Shown: piece by piece, positions 6,621-13,600 of the stretch
Layout of the letters: each line of letters starts with the position of its first letter
Numbering within the stretch: the stretch's first letter is position 1
Assembly: GCA_964546765.1 (NCBI GenBank)
Contig: CAZJKV010000016.1
Coordinates: forward strand, 1 to 27,587
DNA length: 27,587 nt
From: JAITWN01 sp964546765
GTDB taxonomy: Bacteria; Pseudomonadota; Gammaproteobacteria; SZUA-140
Direction: 5' to 3'
Translations under genes and position numbers: made by a program
The notes under the pieces: model-generated
The model's database searches: none
Seen by the model: the letters and a program-made list of their open reading frames with translations, nothing else
Told to the model about the DNA's origin: nothing

Positions 6621-9274
6621 TCTCGACCACCTGCCCCTACTGCGGCGTCGGCTGCGGCGTGCTGGCCACGGTCGGGGCGGACGGAACGGTGAGCGTTCGC
6701 GGCGATCCCGCTCACCCTGCCAACCTGGGTCGACTGTGCTCGAAGGGCGCGGCGCTCGCCGACACGGTGGCGATCCATGATCGACTGCTGTATCCAAGCT
6801 TGCACGGGCAGCGCGCTGGCTGGGATGAGGCAATCGAATACACGGCGCGCGGCCTGCTGCGCGTGCGCGACGAATACGGCCCCGAGGCGATCGCCTTCTA
6901 TGGCTCGGGCCAGTTGCTGACCGAGGATTACTATGTCCTCAACAAACTGATGAAGGGCTTCATCGGCGCGGCCAACATCGACACCAATTCGCGAATGTGC
7001 ATGGCCTCGACCGTCGCCGGCCACCAGCGCGCCTTCGGCGCCGATGCCGTGCCGGGCTGTTACGAGGATTGGGAACTTGCCGACCTGGTCGTGCTGGTCG
7101 GCTCCAACACGGCCTGGTGCCATCCCGTCCTGTATCAGCGCCTGGCGCAGGCCCGCGAGGCGCGGCCGGAGTTGCAGGTCGTGGTGATCGATCCGCGCCG
7201 CACGGCCACCTGCGACAGCGCCAATCTGCATCTCGCGCTACAATCGGGGACCGACGTCGTGCTGTTCGACGGCCTGCTCGATTATCTGCGTCGCAACGAT
7301 CATCTCGATTTCGACTTCATCGAGCGCTGCACCGAGGGACTCAGCGAGGCGCTGGCGGCGGCGCGCGTGGCCGCACCCTCGCTCCCGCACGTGGCCCGCG
7401 CCTGTGGTCTGGAAGAGACGCAACTGGCGCAGTTCTATAGTCTGTTCGCGCAGACGCCGCGGGTGCTGACGGTATTCTCGCAAGGCGTCAATCAATCCTC
7501 GGCGGGGACCGACAAGGTCAACAGCATCATCAACTGTCATCTCGCGACCGGCCGCATCGGGCGCCCCGGCATGGGGCCATTCTCGGTGACGGGCCAGCCG
7601 AATGCGATGGGCGGTCGCGAGGTCGGGGGACTGGCGAACCAGCTCGCCGCGCACATGCGTTTCGACGATCCCGCGGCGATCGAGCGGGTCGCGCGCTTCT
7701 GGGGCGCGCCGCACATGGCGCGCACGCCGGGCCTCAAGGCCGTGGAGATGTTCGAGGCCGTTGCGGCCGGAAAGATTCGTGCGCTGTGGATCATGGCCAC
7801 CAATCCGGCGGTGTCCCTCCCCGACGCCGACCGCTTCCGCGCGGCGCTCGAGCGCTGCGAGCTGGTGATCGTATCGGACTGCACCCGTACCGACACCACG
7901 CGTTACGCCGACGTCCTGCTGCCGGCGACGACCTGGGGCGAGAAAGACGGCTCCGTGACCAATTCCGAGCGCCGCATCTCGCGTCAGCGCGCCTTTCTCG
8001 CGCCCCCCGGCGATGCACGACCCGACTGGTGGATCATCACCCAGGTAGCGCGGGGCATGGGCTATGCGGCGCAGTTTCCCTATGAGCAACCCGCCAACAT
8101 TTTCCGCGAACATGCGCGCCTGTCCGGTTTCGAAAACGACGGCAGCCGCGCCTTCGACATCAGCGCCCTCGCCGCGCTCGACGACCGCGCCTACGAGACC
8201 CTGCAACCGCTGCAATGGCCGGCGCCGCCCGCTGCACCGCGGGGGACGCCGCGCCTGTTCGGCGATGGACACTTTCCTACCGCCTCGGGCCGCGCGCGGC
8301 TGATCGCGACCGCCGCGCGCGCGCCGGCCCATGCGACGGACGACGATTATCCTCTCGTCCTCAATACCGGGCGCATTCGCGATCAGTGGCACACCATGAC
8401 GCGCACCGGCCGGGCGCCGCGTCTGATGCGCCACATGCCGGAGCCTTGCGTCGAGATTCACCCCGACGACGCGGCGACATATGCGCTCGTCGATGGCGGA
8501 CTGGCGCGGATCAAGAGCCGCTGGGGCGCAATGCTCGCGCGCGTCGCCGTCACCGACCGCCAGCAGCCGGGAACGCTGTTCGTACCGATGCACTGGAACG
8601 AACGCTTCGCGAGCGCGGGACGCGTCGACGCCCTGGTGAATCCGGCGACCGATCCCGTCTCGGGTCAACCGGAACTGAAACACACACCGGCAAGCATCGA
8701 GGCCTGGCAGGCGCAATGGTATGGCTACGCGTTCAGCCGGCGTGATCTCGACCTCGAGCACGATTCTCACGGCGCGAGCTACTGGGTCCGCGTCCCGGAG
8801 CAGGGATTTCAACGCTACGAACTGGCGGGCAACGAAACGCCGCAGCGGTGCGAATGGGCGCGCGGCCTGTTGGGCGCCGCCGCACCTCACGGAGAATGGC
8901 TGGAGTTCGCTGACAGCGGTGCGAACTGTTACCGCTGCGCGCTGATCGTCGCTGGCCGCCTGGAGGCCTGCCTGTTCGTCTCGCCCGGACCCGCCCTTCA
9001 CGGCCGGGAATGGATTGCGCAACTATTCGCGAGCGACACGCTCAACGACGCCCAGCGCGCGCGACTCCTGGCGGGTTCGCCGGGCACGGGGGAAAAAGGC
9101 GCTGATCGCATGATCTGCGCGTGCTATAGCGTCAGCGCAGGTGTCATCCGCGAGGCGATCGCACGGGAAGGAATCAACAGCGTCGAGGAGATCGGCCGCA
9201 GGCTCAAGGCCGGGAGCAATTGCGGGTCATGTAAGCCGGAACTGAAGGCGTTGCTGGCAGGCAAGCCGGCGTAA
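6617..9274 (+). CDS. nasA: Assimilatory nitrate reductase catalytic subunit
   Basis: NasA reduces nitrate to nitrite in the cytoplasm using Mo-bis-MGD. The 885-residue protein begins with a [4Fe-4S] motif (Cys6, Cys9, Cys13, Cys41), has the likely molybdenum-ligand Cys128 in NSRMCMAS, and the MGD-binding segments of the DMSO reductase family (MATNPAVSLPDADRFR, TTWGEKDGSVTNSERRIS, LNTGRIRDQWHTMTRTGR). A C-terminal BFD-like [2Fe-2S] domain (Cys834, Cys836, Cys869, Cys872) is typical of NasA forms that take electrons without a separate small subunit. No nitrate transporter follows; the locus ends here. Confidence 0.95.
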   Translation: MISTTCPYCGVGCGVLATVGADGTVSVRGDPAHPANLGRLCSKGAALADTVAIHDRLLYPSLHGQRAGWDEAIEYTARGLLRVRDEYGPEAIAFYGSGQLLTEDYYVLNKLMKGFIGAANIDTNSRMCMASTVAGHQRAFGADAVPGCYEDWELADLVVLVGSNTAWCHPVLYQRLAQAREARPELQVVVIDPRRTATCDSANLHLALQSGTDVVLFDGLLDYLRRNDHLDFDFIERCTEGLSEALAAARVAAPSLPHVARACGLEETQLAQFYSLFAQTPRVLTVFSQGVNQSSAGTDKVNSIINCHLATGRIGRPGMGPFSVTGQPNAMGGREVGGLANQLAAHMRFDDPAAIERVARFWGAPHMARTPGLKAVEMFEAVAAGKIRALWIMATNPAVSLPDADRFRAALERCELVIVSDCTRTDTTRYADVLLPATTWGEKDGSVTNSERRISRQRAFLAPPGDARPDWWIITQVARGMGYAAQFPYEQPANIFREHARLSGFENDGSRAFDISALAALDDRAYETLQPLQWPAPPAAPRGTPRLFGDGHFPTASGRARLIATAARAPAHATDDDYPLVLNTGRIRDQWHTMTRTGRAPRLMRHMPEPCVEIHPDDAATYALVDGGLARIKSRWGAMLARVAVTDRQQPGTLFVPMHWNERFASAGRVDALVNPATDPVSGQPELKHTPASIEAWQAQWYGYAFSRRDLDLEHDSHGASYWVRVPEQGFQRYELAGNETPQRCEWARGLLGAAAPHGEWLEFADSGANCYRCALIVAGRLEACLFVSPGPALHGREWIAQLFASDTLNDAQRARLLAGSPGTGEKGADRMICACYSVSAGVIREAIAREGINSVEEIGRRLKAGSNCGSCKPELKALLAGKPA

Positions 9275-9287
9275 TACGCCGTGCGAT

Positions 9288-9316
9288 GCCTGTCCAGATC
9301 GCCGACGAAGACAGGC
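9288..9316. repeat. Inverted repeat after nasA
   Basis: GCCTGTC (9288-9294) and GACAGGC (9310-9316) form a seven-base-pair stem with a 15-base loop, 13 bases after the nasA stop. There is no T-run, so it is at best a weak or factor-dependent terminator between the convergent nasA and antitoxin genes. Confidence 0.35.
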
Positions 9317-9419
9317 TGGCAAGTGGCTGTTGCAGGTGTATCAGTCGGTGCACCCCTCCAGCGGCGCCGCTCATAGTCGAGCGCGTGGTGGCCGACACCG
9401 ACGAGATCGTGCGTTTGGT

Positions 9420-9455
9420 GCGCTTCCCTGGCATAAATGGCGGTAAGTTCGCCAT
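9420..9455 (-). pseudogene. Possible start of a lost PIN-domain toxin gene
   Basis: Five bases after the antitoxin stop on the minus strand is an ATG (9455-9453) reading ATGGCGAACTTACCGCCATT. Allowing a single missing T, this gives MANFTAIY, like the opening of PIN toxins that normally follow this antitoxin family (those continue with an Asp-Ala-Cys segment). Here the next codons do not continue as a PIN domain, and the frame soon runs into antisense nasA. I read it as a truncated and frameshifted remnant. The match is short and the call tentative; 9275-9459 otherwise holds no gene. Confidence 0.35.
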
Positions 9456-9459
9456 GTAT

Positions 9460-9918
9460 TCAATAACCCATATCGAGTTCCTGGGCCTGTTGGGTCAGTT
9501 CGTCCAATGCGCGGCCGCGTTGCTCCTGGCTGTGCTTCTTGTAGGCCACCAGATCCTGAAACAGGACACGGCGACGAGTGCCCACCTTGCGATGCGGGAT
9601 CGCGCCTTCCTCCAGGAGCTTGACCAGATAGGGCCGGGAGACATTCAGAAAGTCCGCGGCCTGCTGCGTCGTCAGCTCGGCGTGATGAGGTACCAAGGTG
9701 ATCGCATCTCCTTGCGCCATGTGAGCGAGAATGTCGACCAGCAAGCGCATCGCCGAAAGGGGCACGGTAATCTCCTGGTCTCCGTCGATCAGCCGGATGC
9801 GCGCGGTTCTTCCGCGCCCCAGGCGGGCGGCCAACAGGCGGCTGCTCTGTGCGGCCAATTCCACGTCCTGTTCGCTCGGGGCGATCGCCTCGTGAAACTT
9901 TTTTGCTGCGTTTGCCAT
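9460..9918 (-). CDS. Excisionase-type HTH antitoxin of a PIN-toxin pair
   Basis: The 152-residue protein has an N-terminal region (AKKFHEAIAPSEQDVELA, RTARIRLIDGD) and a C-terminal excisionase-like winged helix (LTTQQAADFLNVSRPYLVKL, then IPHRKVGTRRRVLFQDL), followed by a charged tail ending AQELDMGY. This layout is characteristic of the DNA-binding antitoxins encoded just before PIN-domain RNase toxins. The start at 9918 is preferred to the one at 9960 because relatives start near this point. It is convergent with nasA. Its toxin appears lost, so it is probably an orphan antitoxin or simple repressor. Confidence 0.75.
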   Translation of the reverse strand: MANAAKKFHEAIAPSEQDVELAAQSSRLLAARLGRGRTARIRLIDGDQEITVPLSAMRLLVDILAHMAQGDAITLVPHHAELTTQQAADFLNVSRPYLVKLLEEGAIPHRKVGTRRRVLFQDLVAYKKHSQEQRGRALDELTQQAQELDMGY

Positions 9919-10063
9919 GCCTGTGACCTGTTTTTTTACGCTTCGAAACGACAATAACATGCATTCGAAATAAACGAAATTATCGAAATAAGCGGATTTT
10001 GATTTCAGAACCTATAGAGATGAGGAGAACCCGTGATATGACCCGCAACGCACCCCAGACAGC

Positions 10064-10181
10064 GCGTCCCCTTGGGGACGCCAACCTTACGCTAGTAGCT
10101 AAAAAAATAGGGCAGTCCCCTTATATGACTGCAGGTCTGATTAGCAGGACCTCCACTATAAAAAGGTACTGACCCCTTTTT
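10064..10181. repeat. Cluster of four short inverted repeats in a gene-free stretch
   Basis: The 9919-10279 interval has no credible gene, but four inverted repeats lie back to back: GCGTCCCC/GGGGACGC (10064-10081, two-base centre); GCAGTC/GACTGC (10112-10132, nine-base loop); AGGTC/GACCT (10133-10152, ten-base loop); AAAAAGG/CCTTTTT (10160-10181, eight-base loop). The last contains ACTGACCCC, a sequence style often seen in REP-type palindromes mobilised by Y1 transposases. The cluster could be a REP/MITE remnant or a small structured RNA. No promoter is evident. Confidence 0.5.
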
Positions 10182-10213
10182 CCCTTATCGTTTCTGCCAT
10201 CCATAACGCTTGA

Positions 10214-10267
10214 CGTTATAGAACAGACGGGAATGCCGATCACGTCGAGATTGCAGATTATCATTAG
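10214..10267 (+). pseudogene. higB: C-terminal remnant of a HigB-type toxin
   Basis: In the frame that ends at TAG 10265-10267, the codons read RYRTDGNADHVEIADYH, which resembles the end of HigB/RelE-family toxins (typically DGDAYDVDYEDYH). The frame is closed upstream by TGA at 10211-10213, and the rest of the toxin is absent. HigB genes normally sit immediately before higA, as here (12 bases). So the toxin has been deleted down to its last 17 codons, probably when the adjoining inverted-repeat DNA arrived. Confidence 0.55.
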
Positions 10268-10279
10268 CAGGAGGTCGTA

Positions 10280-10573
10280 ATGAAGAAGACGCTATGCAAT
10301 ATTCACCCCGGCGAGGTGCTGCTCGAGGAGTTCCTGAAGCCGATGGAGATCAGCCAGAACGCCCTGGCGCGCGCAATCGGCGTGCCGCCGCAGCGCATCA
10401 ACGAGATTGTTCTGGGCAAGCGGGCGGTCTCTGCCGATACGGCGATTCGGCTTGCGCGGGCGCTGGGAACCTCCGAGCAGTTCTGGATGGGGCTGCAGGC
10501 GGATTACGATCTGGAAGAGGCGAGGATAGCAGCAGCGGATGATATCCGCATGGTGCGGCCGCTGGCTGCCTGA
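10280..10573 (+). CDS. higA: HigA/VapI-type HTH antitoxin
   Basis: The 97-residue protein starts with HPGEVLLEEFLKPMEISQNALARAIGV, then PPQRINEIVLGKRAVSADTAIRLARALGTSEQFWMGLQADYDL, the standard XRE-family HigA signature. HigA neutralises the ribosome-dependent mRNase HigB and represses the operon. An AGGAGG site (10269-10274) precedes the ATG. Since only a HigB tail remains upstream, this is probably a solitary antitoxin, free to act as a regulator or to counter related toxins elsewhere. Confidence 0.85.
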   Translation: MKKTLCNIHPGEVLLEEFLKPMEISQNALARAIGVPPQRINEIVLGKRAVSADTAIRLARALGTSEQFWMGLQADYDLEEARIAAADDIRMVRPLAA

Positions 10574-10744
10574 GGCCGTGCGCATCTCCTGCAGTGCTGG
10601 AATTAGCGTATCATCGCCAACGGGAAGGATCGGTCATGGAGGCCTGACTTATATTAATGAGTCTCCGGAGAATCCGAGGCGGTTCAGTTGACCGCCATTC
10701 GGTACAACAGTCATCATCCGCATGTTACATCCAAGGAGGTATAG

Positions 10745-10984
10745 ATGAAGATCTGGCTGGTTTCCAAGCTTTCCCAAAGCGATCCGCAGCAGCGAGTGTA
10801 CCTGCTCGGGGCGCATTCATCGCGCGCGGCGGCCGTTCAGCATCGCAAGGATGTAGACGATCCCGCGCACCATTCGACGCATATCATCGAGATGGTCGTC
10901 GACGAACCTCAGTCGCCGATCCTGATCGGGGCGGCTATCGACGATCTTTCCGACGACTGCAAGCACAACTTGCCTAATGGCTGA
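10745..10984 (+). CDS. Small uncharacterised protein
   Basis: I do not recognise this 79-residue protein. It begins MKIWLVSKLSQSDPQQRVYLLGAHSSRAAA, has several His residues (QHRKDV, DPAHHSTHIIEMVV) and ends with an acidic stretch (IDDLSDDCKHN). The start is well supported by AAGGAGG (about 10734-10740) five bases before the ATG. No signal peptide or membrane segment is visible, so it is probably cytoplasmic. It converges with the tautomerase gene, five bases between stops. The 171 bases before it contain no gene. Confidence 0.65.
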   Translation: MKIWLVSKLSQSDPQQRVYLLGAHSSRAAAVQHRKDVDDPAHHSTHIIEMVVDEPQSPILIGAAIDDLSDDCKHNLPNG

Positions 10985-10989
10985 CAGGG

Positions 10990-11334
10990 TCAGAACGTCC
11001 CCCCGTCCCACCCCCACATCGCTCGCGGCGCGTCGGCGAACTCTATATAGATCCGCTCCTGCCGTATCCCGAACTCGTCGCTGACGAACGAGCATAGCGC
11101 ACGGGAGAATTCCCCGGTCCGGCTCTCCGGCAGGCCGATGCTCTTCAGCTCGAGATACGCGGCCGGCGCCTCGGTGCCGGAGAAGGCCATCGGAATACCG
11201 GTCTCGAGCGCCACCATGACGTATTTCTCGGGCTTGCCGACCAAGCTGGAGACGAGTTTCGATGCGCGCAACAGCATCGGCTGGCTGTCGCCGGGTTCGT
11301 GTTCGACGTTGGTCTGGATCTTCAGGCATGGCAT
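10990..11334 (-). CDS. MIF-family tautomerase
   Basis: The 114-residue protein starts MPCLKIQTN. After removal of Met, Pro would be the catalytic N-terminal proline of the macrophage migration inhibitory factor/phenylpyruvate tautomerase family. Other signatures are SSLVGKPEKYVMV, ELKSIGLPE and the C-terminal MWGWDGGTF. The length matches MIF. The bacterial substrate is unknown. The ATG at 11334 is chosen over an upstream start (11382) because the catalytic Pro must follow the initiator and a GGGAG site lies upstream. Confidence 0.85.
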   Translation of the reverse strand: MPCLKIQTNVEHEPGDSQPMLLRASKLVSSLVGKPEKYVMVALETGIPMAFSGTEAPAAYLELKSIGLPESRTGEFSRALCSFVSDEFGIRQERIYIEFADAPRAMWGWDGGTF

Positions 11335-11418
11335 GGCGTTCTCCCGTGTATGCGCACATCCGACAGGGTCTCCGAACGCCAATGATACCTGTCCGCTGAC
11401 GCAACGCGGAGATCTCCG

Positions 11419-11483
11419 GTGTCTGATTTTTAAGACACAGCCCTTTTCCTCGACCCCCCCTGTGAAATATTAGACGCCCGTCT
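11419..11483. repeat. Two operator-like inverted repeats
   Basis: GTGTCT (11419-11424) and AGACAC (11433-11438) flank an eight-base A/T-rich centre, and AGACG (11472-11476) and CGTCT (11479-11483) flank CC. Both lie between the divergent tautomerase and FG-GAP lipoprotein genes. They may be regulator binding sites; the second is about 80 bases before the lipoprotein start. Confidence 0.35.
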
Positions 11484-11561
11484 ATCCGCGCCGGATTTCC
11501 CACTGTAAAGTAGACATCCGGGTGACCGCACTAACAACTCGCTGCAAGGTGGCCGGTAGGC

Positions 11562-13349
11562 ATGAACATCACGAAGTCGACACTCCTCGGTCCCGGGCTG
11601 GCGGTGCTGCTGTCCGCGTGCGGCGGCGGCGGCGGGACGTCACTCCCGGGCGAACCCGTACTCACCCTGCTGCCCGCAGGCATCAAGACCTTCCAGTTCA
11701 GCTGGGAGGATGTCAATGGCGAGACCGACTATCGCCTGCTCGAGGATCCTGACGGTATTTCCGGCTATACCGAGGTCGCGGCGATTGCCGCTGACGCCGA
11801 AGGTCACAATCACGTCGTGTTTCTCCCCGGGCGCATCAATGCGCGATATATCCTGCAGGCCTGCAATGCGCGGGGCTGTAGCGACTCCGCGCCGGTGAAT
11901 GTCAGTGGTACGCTTGTCGGGTCGATTGGGTATCTCAAGGCCTCGAACGCGGGATCTGGGGACTCGTTCGGTTTCAGCGTCTCCCTCTCCGGCGACGGCG
12001 ATACCCTGGCTGTCGGGGCGAGGCAGGAAGACAGCGGCACGACCGGTATCAACGGTCCGCAGAACAACGATAACGCGCCCAGCAGCGGCGCGGTCTACGT
12101 CTTCAATCACAATAATGGGCAATGGAGCCAGCAGGCCTATATCAAGGCCTCGAACACCGGTGTGCTCGACTTTTTCGGTCACAGTACCGCCCTTTCAGGA
12201 GACGGCGACACCCTGGCCGTCGGGGCAATGTTGGAGGGCAGCAGCGCGACCGGAATCGACGGCCCCCAGAACAACAATACCGCGCTTAACAGCGGCGCGG
12301 TCTATGTCTTCACCCGTAGCGACGGGGTTTGGAGCCAGCAGGCCTATGTGAAGGCATCGAACACCGGGGCCGGCGATCGTTTCGGCACCAGCGTCGCCCT
12401 GTCCGGCGATGGCGACACCCTCGCCGTCGGGGCAGAGAGGGAGGGCAGCGATGCGACCGGGATCGGCGGCGATGAAGCGAACGACAATGCCGCGGAAAGC
12501 GGCGCGGTCTATGTCTACACCCGCGACGACGGGACGTGGGCGCAGCAGGCTTATGTGAAGGCGTCGAACACCGGGGCAGGCGATCATTTCGGTACCAGCG
12601 TTACCCTCTCCGGTGACGGCGACACCCTCGCGGTCGGCGCGGACTCGGAGGACAGCAGTGCAACCGGGATCGACGGCGATGAAGTCAATGACAACGCCGT
12701 GGACAGCGGAGCGGTCTATGTCTTCACCCGCAGCGACGGGGCGTGGGCGCAGCAGGCCTTTGTGAAGGCGTCGAATACCGGGACAGGCGATCGTTTCGGC
12801 GCCAGCGTCGCCCTTTCCGGCGACGGTGATACCCTCGCTGTCGGGGCTTCCCAGGAGAACAGCGGCGCGACCCGGGTCAATGGTCCCCAGGGCAATGACA
12901 ACGCGCTCAACAGCGGCGCTGTCTACGTCTTTTCACGCAGTGACGGGTCATGGGCACAGCAAGCCTATGTGAAGGCGTCGAACACCGATGTCAACGATCG
13001 CTTCGGCACCAGCGTCGCCCTTTCCGGCGATGGCGACATTCTCGCCGTCGGTGCCCTCTTCGAGGACAGTAACGCAACCGGGATCGGCGGCGTTGAAAAC
13101 AACAACGACATCTCCAACAGCGGAGCGGCCTACGTCTATGCCCGCAGCGCCGGGGAGTGGCGCCACCGGGCCTATGTCAAGGCCTCGAACACCAGGGCAT
13201 CGGCTTTCTTCGGCTATAGCGTCGCGCTCTCCGGTGACGGTGCGACCCTGGCTGTCGGGGCCTATGGTGAAGACAGTGACACAAGCGGGATCGACGGCGA
13301 CCAGGCCAGCGACGGGGCCTCCTCCAGCGGCGCGGCCTATCTGTATTAG
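11562..13349 (+). CDS. FG-GAP repeat lipoprotein (seven-repeat beta-propeller)
   Basis: This 595-residue protein starts with a lipoprotein signal (lipobox LSAC, lipidated Cys20) followed by a glycine run. Residues about 30-120 look like a fibronectin type III-like domain. From about residue 124 it consists of seven repeats of exactly 69 residues, each beginning YVKASNTG..D.FG and containing LSGDGDTLAVGA and SGAVYVF; the last is 59 residues long. These are FG-GAP-type blades, so a seven-bladed propeller on the outer membrane or cell surface is likely. Repeats often have DGP/DGD..ND acidic loops that could bind calcium. Function is unknown; adhesion or ligand binding is a guess. It leads a group of three exported proteins. 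Confidence 0.85.
   Translation: MNITKSTLLGPGLAVLLSACGGGGGTSLPGEPVLTLLPAGIKTFQFSWEDVNGETDYRLLEDPDGISGYTEVAAIAADAEGHNHVVFLPGRINARYILQACNARGCSDSAPVNVSGTLVGSIGYLKASNAGSGDSFGFSVSLSGDGDTLAVGARQEDSGTTGINGPQNNDNAPSSGAVYVFNHNNGQWSQQAYIKASNTGVLDFFGHSTALSGDGDTLAVGAMLEGSSATGIDGPQNNNTALNSGAVYVFTRSDGVWSQQAYVKASNTGAGDRFGTSVALSGDGDTLAVGAEREGSDATGIGGDEANDNAAESGAVYVYTRDDGTWAQQAYVKASNTGAGDHFGTSVTLSGDGDTLAVGADSEDSSATGIDGDEVNDNAVDSGAVYVFTRSDGAWAQQAFVKASNTGTGDRFGASVALSGDGDTLAVGASQENSGATRVNGPQGNDNALNSGAVYVFSRSDGSWAQQAYVKASNTDVNDRFGTSVALSGDGDILAVGALFEDSNATGIGGVENNNDISNSGAAYVYARSAGEWRHRAYVKASNTRASAFFGYSVALSGDGATLAVGAYGEDSDTSGIDGDQASDGASSSGAAYLY
11931..13349 (+). repeat. Seven in-frame 207-base repeats
   Basis: The codons for (Y/F)-x-K-A-S-N start at 11931, 12138, 12345, 12552, 12759, 12966 and 13173. 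Every interval is exactly 207 bases. The copies are similar but not identical, so they have diverged by point substitution without any length change, including in the loops. Confidence 0.9.
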
Positions 13350-13600
13350 GGTGTCTGTCGACGCTTGCCGGGCATCCGTGCCCTGACGCACTGCAAACCT
13401 CTCAGTAAACCTGTATACCCCCCGAATTAGTTGCGTTCGAACCCAAGGTGCGCCAATATATTGACAATCATGCGAGGTCCCGGACGCAGGACTGATTCAG
13501 GCGTCGAGGACGACCGGCAGGGGTAGTCAGGATGTCAGCGATCATGACAAGGGTCCACTGGTGTATCGGTTCGGTACCAACGGACAGGAAGATGGGGCGC

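Noticed and set aside
10657..10977. 106-residue frame overlapping the small protein gene
   Set aside because: The other frame starting at 10745 has a strong AAGGAGG site; this one has none and is low-complexity Arg/Ser rich.
13461..13466. TTGACA as the promoter of the CWAVG lipoprotein
   Set aside because: The -35 match is perfect, but no acceptable -10 lies 16-18 bases downstream.
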